From positions 1 to 64,000 of the forward strand of contig NZ_FNOT01000013.1 in assembly GCF_900107105.1 (NCBI RefSeq): 64,000 nucleotides of DNA, given 5' to 3'. Position 1 is the first letter of the stretch. Each line of letters begins with the position of its first letter. Position numbers and translations under genes: made by a program. This DNA is from Geodermatophilus africanus (GTDB lineage: Bacteria; Actinomycetota; Actinomycetes; Mycobacteriales; Geodermatophilaceae). Shown piece after piece: positions 30,617 to 38,353 of this stretch. The notes beneath the pieces were generated by a model. It searched no databases and was not told where the DNA came from. It worked only from the letters and a program-made list of their open reading frames with translations.

Positions 30617-31941
30617 TCGGCCCGCCGCCGGGCCGGCGGCCCGGCGGGCGCGGCGCCGGTCAGGTGCGTGGCGAACCAGTCGCGGGCGAGCTCGGCGGCC
30701 GCCTGCAGCGTGCCCGGCTCCTCGAACAGGTGCGAGGCACCGGGGACGACGGCCAGCCGGTTGGTGCACCGCAACCGGGCCTGCGCCTCCCGGTTGAGCG
30801 CGAGCACCTGCTGGTCGTGGCCGCCCACCACGAGCAGCGTCGGCGCCCGCACGTCGGCCAGCGCCGGGCCGGCCAGGTCGGGCCGGCCGCCACGGCTGAC
30901 CACCGCCCGCACCGTGTCGTCCCCCGCCGCCGCGACCAGGGCCGCCGCGGCGCCGGTGCTGGCGCCGAGGTACCCCAGCGGCAGACCGGCGCACGAGGGC
31001 TCGGCGGCCGCCCAGCGGGCCACCGCGGCGAGCCGACCCGCCAGCAGCTCGACGTCGAAGACCGGGTCGCGCGCGGCCTCCTCGGCCGGGGTGAGCAGGT
31101 CGACCAGCAGCGTGGCCGTGCCCGCGGCGCGCAGCACCTCCGCGACGGCGCGGTTGCGGGGACTGTGCCGGCCGCTGCCCGTCCCGTGGGCGAACACGAC
31201 CAGCCCGGCGGCGTGCTCGGGGACGGTCAGCCGCCCGGGCAGTCCGTCGGGCCCGGCGTCGGCCACCACGTCGTCGTCCCGCGGGGTGCGGGCGCCAGCA
31301 GGGGTCCCCGGGGCCGGGCGGCGCAGCAGGCCGAGGACCTCCTCGTCCTCGGTCGGCCGGAAGTCGGCGTACGCCTGCCCGACCGCGGTGAAGCGCTGCG
31401 GGCTCTCCAGGCACACCACCTCGTCGACCGTCGGGGCGAGGTCCCCCAGGGCCCGCGGCGAGGCGACCGGGACGGCCAGCACCACGCGGGCCGCGCCGTG
31501 GGCACGGACGACCGCGCAGGCGGCCCGGGCGGTGGCGCCGGTCGCGATGCCGTCGTCCACCACCACCGCCGTCCGGCCCTCCAGCGGGCGCCGGGGGCGG
31601 TCCCCGCGGAGTTGCCGGGCCCGCCGCTCGAGCTCGGCGCGCTCGCGTCGCTCGGCGTCGGCGAGGGTCGCCTCGTCGACCCGGCCGGCCTGCAGCACGT
31701 CCTCGTTGAGGACCACCACGCCGTCCTCGCCGACCGCGCCCATCGCCAGCTCCGGACGCCGCGGCAGGCCGAGCTTGCGCACCAGGACGACGTCGAGGGG
31801 GGCGCCCAGCGCGCGGGCCACCTCGGCGGCCACCGGCACCCCGCCGCGCGGCAGCCCGAGCACCACGACGTCCCGGCCGGCGAGCGGGGCCAGCCGGCGC
31901 CCGAGCTGCCGGCCTGCGTCCTCGCGGTCCTGGAACGGCAC
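30601..31941 (-). CDS. Phosphoribosyltransferase - alpha/beta hydrolase fusion
   Basis: A 446-residue two-domain protein. Residues about 1-210 are a type I phosphoribosyltransferase: VVVLGLPRGGVPVAAEVA, LGLPRRPELAMGAV and the PRPP loop AVVVDDGIATGATA. Residues about 225-430 are a dienelactone-hydrolase-like fold: LVVFAHGTGSGRHSPRNR, nucleophile elbow YLGASTGAAAA (Ser in GAST), TLLVVGGHDQQV (acid) and PGASHLFEEPG (His). The GTG start has GAGGAGG upstream. The PRTase-hydrolase fusion occurs in other bacteria, but its reaction is unknown to me. Confidence 0.9.
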   Translation of the reverse strand: MPFQDREDAGRQLGRRLAPLAGRDVVVLGLPRGGVPVAAEVARALGAPLDVVLVRKLGLPRRPELAMGAVGEDGVVVLNEDVLQAGRVDEATLADAERRERAELERRARQLRGDRPRRPLEGRTAVVVDDGIATGATARAACAVVRAHGAARVVLAVPVASPRALGDLAPTVDEVVCLESPQRFTAVGQAYADFRPTEDEEVLGLLRRPAPGTPAGARTPRDDDVVADAGPDGLPGRLTVPEHAAGLVVFAHGTGSGRHSPRNRAVAEVLRAAGTATLLVDLLTPAEEAARDPVFDVELLAGRLAAVARWAAAEPSCAGLPLGYLGASTGAAAALVAAAGDDTVRAVVSRGGRPDLAGPALADVRAPTLLVVGGHDQQVLALNREAQARLRCTNRLAVVPGASHLFEEPGTLQAAAELARDWFATHLTGAAPAGPPARRRADQPAE

Positions 31942-32120
31942 CCGAGCCTCCTCGCGTCGGCCCCCATGCTCACCCTCGTCCCGCCCGATCGGGATACGCA
32001 ACCCCCGGTTGCATGCGTGACCTTGGTCCCTGGTGTGCGTGGCCGGCAGCGGTCACCGTAGGACGCCGGCGCCGAGGCGCCCGGCCGGACCCGACCCCAC
32101 GCGCACGGAGGCGCCCCCGC

Positions 32121-32315
32121 ATGACGCTGACCGAAGACCCCGCCGTCGAGCAGGCCGTGGCCCGACTCGCCGACGAGTTCCAGGCGCGGCTGCGCCCCCA
32201 GGTCATCGGCACCGTGGTCCGCACCTGCCGTCAGGACCTCAGCGGGGTGCCCGCCACGGCGCTGCCCGAGCTGGTGGAGCGGCTGGCCCGGGAGCGGCTG
32301 CTGTCCGTCGCCTGA
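32121..32315 (+). CDS. Small three-helix-bundle protein
   Basis: A 64-residue helical protein: VEQAVARLADEFQARL, PQVIGTVVRTCRQDL and LPELVERLARERLL form three predicted helices. It resembles the short dimerisation-domain proteins common in Mycobacterium and relatives, of unknown role. The ATG follows a GC-rich leader without a strong ribosome site. A palindromic element follows its stop. Confidence 0.7.
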   Translation: MTLTEDPAVEQAVARLADEFQARLRPQVIGTVVRTCRQDLSGVPATALPELVERLARERLLSVA

Positions 32316-32316
32316 C

Positions 32317-32373
32317 AGAGGACCCTCTGCCCCCCGCCGCTCGCGAGCTCGCGTCGTGCCCCTTCAGGGGGCC
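32317..32373 (+). repeat. Intergenic palindromic element
   Basis: Starts at the stop codon of the small helical gene: AGAGGACCCTCTGCCCCCC ... TCGCGAGCTCGCG ... TTCAGGGGGCC. Confidence 0.65.
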
Positions 32374-32417
32374 GACTTGGGACCCCGTCGGCTGGCAGCC
32401 GCGGGAGCCGACGAGAC

Positions 32418-32459
32418 GACGCCGGCCGGACTTCCGTCGACGGGTATCCGGCCGGCGTC
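32418..32459 (-). terminator. Hairpin downstream of the DUF4352-like gene
   Basis: GACGCCGGCCGGA and TCCGGCCGGCGTC form a perfect 13-base-pair stem around 16 bases, just past the minus-strand stop at 32472. Confidence 0.7.
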
Positions 32460-32471
32460 GGCGTGCGGGGG

Positions 32472-32855
32472 TCACTGCACGGCGTAGTAGACCCGCTCGT
32501 CCTCGAAGCTCATCGTCGGCTCGACGGAGAGCTGGCCGCCGGGGATCGCCGACGGCGGGACGTCCATGCAGAACTGGAAGGTGTCCGAGCCACCCGGGTT
32601 GAGGGTCGGCGCCTCCATCGCGTCGTCGGCGAGCGCGGTCATGCAGTCCGCGTCGCTGTACTGGCGGGCGTCCGTGCCGTGGAAGACGGCGGACAGGTCC
32701 CAGCCCGGCGTGCCCTCCTCGGCCCCGGTGTAGGTGACGGTCAGCTGGGCGATCACGTGCTGCCCGGTCGGGGCCTCGTTGAACTCGTTGGCGGCGGCCA
32801 CGGCGGCGTTGCCGTCGAGCTGGACCGCGTCGACGCTGACCTGGTAATCGCCCAC
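32472..32855 (-). CDS. DUF4352-like beta-sandwich protein, probably 5'-truncated
   Basis: 127 residues are seen from a GTG codon: GDYQVSVDAVQLDGNAAVA, HVIAQLTVTYTGAEEG and a Phe/Cys-containing end. This is the C-terminal beta-sandwich of secreted telokin-like (DUF4352) lipoproteins. The frame is open for about ten more codons upstream (CQDNLTLEVPAQ, with a Cys where a lipoprotein would have its lipid site), then meets a stop without a signal peptide. I infer a lost 5' end. The neighbouring HTH gene starts only 65 bases away on the other strand. Confidence 0.6.
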   Translation of the reverse strand: MGDYQVSVDAVQLDGNAAVAAANEFNEAPTGQHVIAQLTVTYTGAEEGTPGWDLSAVFHGTDARQYSDADCMTALADDAMEAPTLNPGGSDTFQFCMDVPPSAIPGGQLSVEPTMSFEDERVYYAVQ

Positions 32856-32885
32856 CTGCGCCGGGACCTCGAGCGTCAGGTTGTC

Positions 32886-32907
32886 TTGACAGTCAGGTCA
32901 GCCTGAC
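32886..32907 (+). promoter_or_regulatory. -35-like TTGACA with overlapping inverted repeat
   Basis: TTGACA (32886-32891) is followed directly by GTCAGG-TCAG-CCTGAC (32892-32907). It lies 13 bases upstream of the HTH gene start. It is a plausible operator or promoter. Confidence 0.35.
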
Positions 32908-32919
32908 GGACGCTGGGTC

Positions 32920-33315
32920 ATGGACCTCGACACCCTCGATCGCGTGCACACGCTCGCCACCGCCGTCCGGCGCTTCGACGAGCTGCGGGGCCGGGACTCG
33001 CTGGCCGACCCCGACGACGCGGACGGTCCCCGCCCGCTCGACCGGTCCGAGGCGCTGGAGCTGCTGGCCCTGGGCGAGGTGATCGCCCGCAAGGCCGGTC
33101 AGGGGCGTCAGTTGACCGTCCGGACGGCGCGGGGAGCCGGGGCCTCGTGGGCGGAGATCGGCCGGTCCCTGGGCACCACCCGCCAGTCGGCGTGGGAGGC
33201 GCACCGCCGCTGGATCGACGACCAGGTGGCCCGGCGGGGCACCGTCGGGTCCATCGGGTTCGACGCGGACGACGCCGCGGCCGCTCGGGCCCTGGCCGGC
33301 GACGGCGTCGACTGA
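32920..33315 (+). CDS. Helix-turn-helix protein of unknown family
   Basis: A 131-residue protein. A helical N-terminal half (LDRVHTLATAVRRFDELRG) is followed by a clear helix-turn-helix: GASWAEIGRSLGTTRQSAWE (about residues 78-97), the pattern of sigma-region-4/AsnC-like small DNA-binding proteins in actinobacteria. It is probably a transcription factor or nucleoid-type protein. The start codon ATG lies close behind an inverted repeat it may bind. Confidence 0.75.
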   Translation: MDLDTLDRVHTLATAVRRFDELRGRDSLADPDDADGPRPLDRSEALELLALGEVIARKAGQGRQLTVRTARGAGASWAEIGRSLGTTRQSAWEAHRRWIDDQVARRGTVGSIGFDADDAAAARALAGDGVD

Positions 33316-33332
33316 GCTGCCGCCGTGGGCAG

Positions 33333-34532
33333 TCAGGCGGCGACGCGGCACTCCACGGGGACGGCGTCCGGACCGGCCGCGGGCACCCGCCCGCGTCGGT
33401 CGGCCGCGCGCGCCACGACCGCGATGCCCGACCCCACCAGCGCCAGGACCGCGCCCACCCAGATCGGCGCGGTGTAGCCCAGTCCCGCCGACAGCACCGC
33501 CGCGCCCAGCGCGGCGCCGAGCGCGTTGGCCACGTTGAACGCTCCCTGGTTGGCCGCCGAGACCAGGCTGCCGCCGGGTACCCGTGCGGCCTCGATGACG
33601 CCGTTCTGCACCACCGGGCCCAGCGCGAAGGCCAGCGTGCCGAACAGCACGAGCAGCACGACCGCGGCGACCGGGGTGCGGGCCACGAGGGCGAAGGCGG
33701 CCAGTACGACGGCGGTGGCGACCAGGCCGACGGTGACGAAGGAGAAGCCGTACCGGTCGCCGAGCCGGCCGCCGACCAGCGTGCCCACGGTGGTGCCGAC
33801 GCCGAACAGCGCCAGCACCGGCGTCACCCACCCCGTGGGGAGGCCGCCGAGCTCGGTGAGGATCGGGCTGACGTAGCTGTAGACGGCGAACAGCGCGGAG
33901 AAGCCGACCATCGTCAGGCCCAGCACCAGCCACACCTGGCCGCGGCGGAACGCGGCGAGCTCGGTGCGCAGGTCGCCGGGCTCGGTCAGCCGCGCCGGCA
34001 TCCAGGCCAGCAGCCCGGCGATGGTGACCAGGCCGATGACGGCGATGGCGCCGAGGGCGAGCCGCCAGCTGGTCTGCTGGGCGACGAAGGTTCCCAGCGG
34101 GACGCCGACGACGTTGGCCAGGGTCAGTCCCACCATCATCAGCGAGATCGCGCTGGTGGCCCGTTCGGGCGCGACCAGCCGCCGGGCGGCGACCGCGCCG
34201 ACGCCGAAGAAGGAGCCGTGCGCCAGGGCGGTGAGCACCCGCGCGGCGGCCAGCGTCTCGTAGGTGGGCGCCAGCGCCGACAGCGCGTTGCCGACGACGA
34301 ACAGCACCATGAGGCCCACCAGGGTCCGGCGGGGCGGGAAACGCACCCCCAGGGCGGTCAGCGTGGGTGCCCCCACGACGACGCCGACGGCGTAGGCGGA
34401 GATCAGCAGGCCCACCGACGGCACGGAGACGCCGAGGCCCGCCGCGACCTCGGGCAGCATGCCCATCACGACGAACTCGGTGGTGCCGATGCCGAAGGCG
34501 CCGATGGCGAGGGCGAGCAGGGCGCGGGGCAC
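33333..34532 (-). CDS. MFS transporter, DHA1-like
   Basis: A 399-residue major-facilitator protein with 12 hydrophobic segments. GIGTTEFVVMGMLPEVAAGL (helix 1) is the signature of the AraJ/YdhP/Cmx-type drug or sugar efflux branch, and ARVLTALAHGSFFGVGAVAA marks helix 4. GGRLGDRYGF is the loop 8-9 repeat of the MFS motif. Likely exports drugs or metabolites; substrate unknown. The GTG 34532 start gives a membrane helix at the very N-terminus, usual for the group. Confidence 0.92.
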   Translation of the reverse strand: MPRALLALAIGAFGIGTTEFVVMGMLPEVAAGLGVSVPSVGLLISAYAVGVVVGAPTLTALGVRFPPRRTLVGLMVLFVVGNALSALAPTYETLAAARVLTALAHGSFFGVGAVAARRLVAPERATSAISLMMVGLTLANVVGVPLGTFVAQQTSWRLALGAIAVIGLVTIAGLLAWMPARLTEPGDLRTELAAFRRGQVWLVLGLTMVGFSALFAVYSYVSPILTELGGLPTGWVTPVLALFGVGTTVGTLVGGRLGDRYGFSFVTVGLVATAVVLAAFALVARTPVAAVVLLVLFGTLAFALGPVVQNGVIEAARVPGGSLVSAANQGAFNVANALGAALGAAVLSAGLGYTAPIWVGAVLALVGSGIAVVARAADRRGRVPAAGPDAVPVECRVAA

Positions 34533-34654
34533 GGGGCGGCTCCAGGACGATGCGGTTCCGGGTGGGGCTCGGACTGCGTCGTCCTGCCGGAAGGGCTCCC
34601 CCCCGACCCTGCCAGGGTCCTAGGTCCCGCGCTCCGACGAAGCGGGGTGCGACC

Positions 34655-34689
34655 GGTCACACGCCGGCCGCCGGGACCGGCGTGTGACC
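34655..34689 (-). terminator. Hairpin after the alcohol dehydrogenase gene
   Basis: GGTCACACGCCGG and CCGGCGTGTGACC form a perfect 13-base-pair stem with a 9-base loop, 40 bases past the minus-strand stop at 34730. Confidence 0.75.
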
Positions 34690-34729
34690 GGGGCACGCGC
34701 CAGGGGCCGGTCGGCCGACGCGCCCGCGG

Positions 34730-35911
34730 TCAGGGCTTGAGCAGGACCTTGACCGCGCCGTCCTTCTTCTCGCGGAAGTCCGCGTACGCCTGCGGCGCCT
34801 GCTCGAGCGGCACGTGGTGGGTGGCGAAGTCGTCGACGCCCAGCGGGTCGCCCTCTGTGAGGATCGGCAGGATGTCGGGCACCCAGCGCCACACGTTGGC
34901 CTGGCCCATGCGCAGCTGGATCTGCTTGTCGAACATCCGCGAGAGCGGCATCGGGTCGGTCGCCCCGCCGTAGACCCCGGACAGCGAGATCGTCCCGCCG
35001 CGCCGGACTGCCTCGATGGCCGTGTTCAGCGCGGCCATCCGGTCGACGCCGGCGACCTTCATGACCGGCGCCATGATCGCGTCGGGGATGAGGGCCGAGG
35101 CCTTCTGGGCGATGCTCGCCAGCGGGGAGCCGTGCGCCTCCATGCCGACGGCGTCGATGACCGCGTCGGGGCCGCGGCCGTCGGTGGCGTCGCGGATGGC
35201 ACCCACCACCTCGTCCTGGTCGGTCGAGCGGATGACGTCGGTGCCGCGGGCGGTGGCCCGGGCGATCCGCTCCGGGACGACGTCGGAGGCGTACACGCGC
35301 TCGATGCCCAGGTGGTGGGCGATGCGGGTGCACATGTCGCCGATCGGCCCCAGGCCCAGCACCAGCAGGGTGCCCCCGGGCGGGGTGGCCGCGTACTGGA
35401 CCGCCTGCCAGGCGGTCGGCAGCACGTCGGAGAGGTACACGAACCGGTCGTCGGGCAGCCCCTCGGGGACCGTGATCGGCAGCGTGTTGCCGAAGGGCAC
35501 CCGCAGGTACTCCGCCTGGCCGCCGGGGACCTGGCCGTAGAGCTTCGTGTAGCCGAACAGCGAGGCGCCGAAGCCCTGCTCGCGGTTCTGCGTCGTCTCG
35601 CACTGGGACTGCAGGCCCTGGGAGCACATCCAGCAGGTGCCGCAGGAGATGTTGAAGGGGACGACGACCCGGTCGCCGGGTTTGACCGCGGTGACGTCCC
35701 GGCCGACCTCGCGGACGACGCCCATCGGCTCGTGCCCCATCACGTCGCCGACCGTCATGAACGGCGCCATGACCTCGATGAGGTGCAGGTCGGACCCGCA
35801 GATGCCGCTCGAGGTGATCTCGACGACGACGTCGGTGGGGTCCTGGATCGTCGGGTCCGGGACGGTGTCCACCCGGACGTCGGCTCGGCCGTGCCAGGTC
35901 ACTGCGCGCAT
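34730..35911 (-). CDS. Zinc-dependent alcohol dehydrogenase family protein
   Basis: A 393-residue MDR-type dehydrogenase. Catalytic zinc ligands: Cys in SSGICGSDLH and the GHEPMGVV segment. Structural-zinc Cys: ISCGTCWMCSQGLQSQC. The Rossmann motif is LLVLGLGPIGDMC. The insert after NREQGFGASLF and the length (about 390) fit the formaldehyde-dehydrogenase-like/threonine-dehydrogenase-like group common in actinobacteria. NAD(P)-linked oxidation of an alcohol or aldehyde adduct is expected; substrate unknown. It is a single-gene unit ending in a strong hairpin. Confidence 0.93.
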   Translation of the reverse strand: MRAVTWHGRADVRVDTVPDPTIQDPTDVVVEITSSGICGSDLHLIEVMAPFMTVGDVMGHEPMGVVREVGRDVTAVKPGDRVVVPFNISCGTCWMCSQGLQSQCETTQNREQGFGASLFGYTKLYGQVPGGQAEYLRVPFGNTLPITVPEGLPDDRFVYLSDVLPTAWQAVQYAATPPGGTLLVLGLGPIGDMCTRIAHHLGIERVYASDVVPERIARATARGTDVIRSTDQDEVVGAIRDATDGRGPDAVIDAVGMEAHGSPLASIAQKASALIPDAIMAPVMKVAGVDRMAALNTAIEAVRRGGTISLSGVYGGATDPMPLSRMFDKQIQLRMGQANVWRWVPDILPILTEGDPLGVDDFATHHVPLEQAPQAYADFREKKDGAVKVLLKP

Positions 35912-36123
35912 GGGGGTCAGGCTCCTCAGGGGGTCGTCGACGTGGCTCGGGCAAGGGCCTTCTGCCCCGACGTGATGTCCATCGCCCCTGTCTCGAACCT
36001 CGCATGGCGTGTTCCTCACCGTGTGCCAGTTGGGCTGAACCCTGTGTCGAACGACCGCCGTGGCATTCGGTGAGCCCGACCACTCACCGTGCTCGTATTC
36101 CCACTCTCTCAGATCACAGTTTG

Positions 36124-36139
36124 GTCACGATGTGTTTAC
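36124..36139 (+). promoter_or_regulatory. MtrA-like direct repeat upstream of the M23 peptidase gene
   Basis: GTCAC (36124) and TTTAC (36135) are 11 bases apart in a locally AT-rich patch about 65-80 bases before the start codon. MtrA sites in Corynebacterium and Streptomyces have the form GTnAC-N6-GTnAC and control cell-wall peptidases. The second half-site is imperfect. Confidence 0.35.
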
Positions 36140-36203
36140 ATGGCTCCCGTCCGCTTCCCCGGACGCAGCACGACGACCACGTCCCCCTCCGAAAGTCAGG
36201 TGT

Positions 36204-37163
36204 ATGAGCCAGCTCCACCACGACCGTCCCGTCGACGACAACGAGACGGCCCCGCACACCGTCCGGACGCAGCGCACGGGGGACGCGCTCACGCCGGACA
36301 CCGCCACCGAAGAGCAGCGGCTCACCGCGGTCACCGACCTCGCCGACCTCACCGGACAGGCCGAGGCCGCCGCCCGCGCCGGCCTCGAGGAGGTCCACCC
36401 GGTCCCGGTCACCACGGGGGGACGGCGGCGCCGCTTCCGCACCCGGGGAATCCCGGCACCGGCGCGCCGGCCGGCCGTCTACCTCGCCGCGGCGCTCGTC
36501 GGGGCCGGCGGGCTGGGGCTGTTCGCCGTCGGCGACCGCGCCCTGGCCCAGCAGACCGACGTCGTCGAGAGCTCCACGGTCTCAATCGCCACGGAGCTCG
36601 GGCTCGACGGGCGGGCGCAGGCCGCGCCCCCCGAGGACGACGCCGCCGCCCGGCTCGGTGAGCTGACCGCGAGCCGCGCCGCGCGGGAGGCCGAGCAGGC
36701 CGCCGCCGCCCAGGTGCAGGCCGACGCCGACCGGCTCGCCGCCGAGGCGATCGCGGAGGCCGCCCGCCCCGACGCGGTGCTGCCGGTCGACGGCGCCCGG
36801 CTGACGAGCGGTTTCGGCTCCCGGTGGGGCACCGTGCACGCCGGCATCGACCTCGCCGCTCCGATGCGCACGCCCGAGAAGGCCGCGATGGACGGCGTCG
36901 TCCTGGAGGCCGGCCCGGCCAGCGGCTACGGCCTCGTCGTGTACGTCCAGCACGAGAACGGCGACGTCACCGTCTACGGCCACATGGACGAGGTCCTCGT
37001 GTCGGCCGGCCAGGTGGTCCGGGCCGGCGACACCATCGCGCTGCTCGGCAACCGGGGTCAGTCCACCGGCCCGCACCTGCACTTCGAGGTGCGCCTCGGT
37101 GGGCTCGGCGGCCAGAAGGTCGACCCGGTGCCCTACCTGCGGGAGCGCGGCGTCCAGCTCTGA
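36204..37163 (+). CDS. M23-family cell-wall endopeptidase
   Basis: A 319-residue membrane-anchored peptidase. A polar N-terminal about 85 residues sits inside, then one helix (PAVYLAAALVGAGGLGLFAV) and an Ala/Glu-rich coiled coil (about 150-195). The LytM domain follows: TSGFGSRWGTVHAGIDLAAP (zinc His and Asp), TVYGHMDEVLVSAGQVV and GPHLHFEVRLGG (HxH). It is expected to cut peptidoglycan crosslinks outside the membrane. ATG 36204 is chosen; upstream in-frame sequence has no protein character. Confidence 0.93.
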   Translation: MSQLHHDRPVDDNETAPHTVRTQRTGDALTPDTATEEQRLTAVTDLADLTGQAEAAARAGLEEVHPVPVTTGGRRRRFRTRGIPAPARRPAVYLAAALVGAGGLGLFAVGDRALAQQTDVVESSTVSIATELGLDGRAQAAPPEDDAAARLGELTASRAAREAEQAAAAQVQADADRLAAEAIAEAARPDAVLPVDGARLTSGFGSRWGTVHAGIDLAAPMRTPEKAAMDGVVLEAGPASGYGLVVYVQHENGDVTVYGHMDEVLVSAGQVVRAGDTIALLGNRGQSTGPHLHFEVRLGGLGGQKVDPVPYLRERGVQL

Positions 37164-37285
37164 AGGAGGACACCGTGCCCCCCGCCACGTGCACGGCCCC
37201 GTCCAGAGGCTCGCCGCGAGCGTGCGAGCGGTGAGGGGGACGGGGTCCTTCCGCCTGCCGGGAGCCGTTCCAGTCCGTTCCCAGG
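37164..37285 (+). repeat. Intergenic palindromic element, nested (inverted copy inside)
   Basis: Starts at the M23 gene stop with GAAGGAGGACACCGTGCCCC and ends GAGCCGTTCCAGTCCGTTCC. A complete copy in the opposite direction (37195-37252, reading GGAAGGACCCCGTCCCCC on the minus strand) sits in the middle. Confidence 0.7.
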
Positions 37286-37335
37286 GCCGTGCGGGAGACT
37301 CGGGCCGTGCGGGACACCACGGCGGGGGAGGGTTG

Positions 37336-38253
37336 ATGGGCCACGACCACGGTGCCCCCGCGACGACCGCGTCGGCCGCGCACCGCCGCCGGCTGGCCGT
37401 CGTCCTCGGGCTCACCGTCGCGGTGGCGGCCGCGGAGGTCGCCGGCGCGGTGGTCTCGGGATCGCTGGCGCTGCTCGCCGACGCCGGGCACATGGCCACC
37501 GACGCGCTGGGCATCGGCCTGGCGCTCGGCGCGGTCTCCCTGGCCCAGCGCCCCGCCCGCGGACGACGGACCTTCGGCTGGCAGCGCGCGGAGATTCTCG
37601 CCGCCGTCGCCAACGGCCTGCTGCTGGTCGCCGTCGCCGGGTACGTCGTCGTGGAGGCGGTCCGCCGGATCGGGGACCCGCCCGAGATCGACTCCGGCGT
37701 GGTGCTCGCCGTCGCCGCCGTGGGCCTGGCCGTCAACGTCGCCGGGCTGGCGCTGCTGCACTCCGGCCGCTCGACGTCGCTCGCCGTCCGCGGCGCCCAC
37801 CTCGAGGTGCTCGGCGACGCGCTGGGCTCGATCGCCGTCCTCGCCGCAGCCGTCGTCGTGGCCACCACCGGCTGGACGCCGGCCGACACCGTGGCCTCCC
37901 TGCTGATCGCCGCGCTGGTGCTGCCGCGGGCGTGGTCGCTGCTGCGCGAGGCGGTCGACGTGCTGCTCGAGGCGGCGCCGCGCGGCGTGGACCTCGACGA
38001 GGTGCGGGCGCACGTCCTCGGGGTGGAGGGCGTCGTCGGCGTCCACGACCTGCACGCCTGGACGATCACCTCCGGCCTGCCGGTGCTCTCGGCGCACGTC
38101 GTCGTCAGCGACGCGGCGCTGGCCGACGGCCACGGCGGGCGGGTGCTCGACGCGCTGTGCGCCTGCTTGGGCGACCACTTCGACGTCCCGCACTGCACCT
38201 TCCAGCTGGAGGCCGAGACGCACGCCGGCCACGAGGCGCCGGTCCACGAGTAA
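37336..38253 (+). CDS. Cation diffusion facilitator (zinc/metal efflux)
   Basis: A 305-residue CDF transporter with six membrane helices and a cytoplasmic domain. It starts with a His-rich stretch (MGHDHG). Metal-site motifs: ALLADAGHMATDALGIGLA in helix 2 (HxxxD) and AHLEVLGDALGSIAV in helix 5 (HxxxD), as in the zinc-transporting ZitB/CzcD branch. The C-terminal domain has VHDLHAWTITSG, and the end is His-rich. It acts as an H+ antiporter exporting Zn2+ or similar. Confidence 0.93.
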   Translation: MGHDHGAPATTASAAHRRRLAVVLGLTVAVAAAEVAGAVVSGSLALLADAGHMATDALGIGLALGAVSLAQRPARGRRTFGWQRAEILAAVANGLLLVAVAGYVVVEAVRRIGDPPEIDSGVVLAVAAVGLAVNVAGLALLHSGRSTSLAVRGAHLEVLGDALGSIAVLAAAVVVATTGWTPADTVASLLIAALVLPRAWSLLREAVDVLLEAAPRGVDLDEVRAHVLGVEGVVGVHDLHAWTITSGLPVLSAHVVVSDAALADGHGGRVLDALCACLGDHFDVPHCTFQLEAETHAGHEAPVHE

Positions 38254-38328
38254 GGACCCCTCTGCCCCCCACCACTCGCGAGCTCGCGGTGGGACCCTGT
38301 AGAGGGGCCGTTCCAGTCCGTCACCAGG
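38252..38328 (+). repeat. Intergenic palindromic element, full-length copy
   Basis: It overlaps the TAA stop of the CDF gene. AAGGACCCCTCTGCCCCCC, centre CTCGCGAGCTCGCG, then GGGACCCTGTAGAGGGGCC and the conserved tail GTTCCAGTCCGTCACC. It is one of the most complete copies. Confidence 0.75.
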
Positions 38329-38353
38329 CGGCACGGCGGGGCAGGAGGCAGCG

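Noticed and set aside
33147-34973. Plus-strand frame rich in His/Asp/Glu repeats, seeming like a metal-binding protein
   Set aside because: It is antisense to the MFS gene, whose membrane helices and motifs are clear.
35990-36203. c-di-AMP (ydaO-type) riboswitch before the M23 peptidase gene
   Set aside because: Such riboswitches precede cell-wall hydrolases in actinobacteria, but I could not find the conserved helices or signature bases here.
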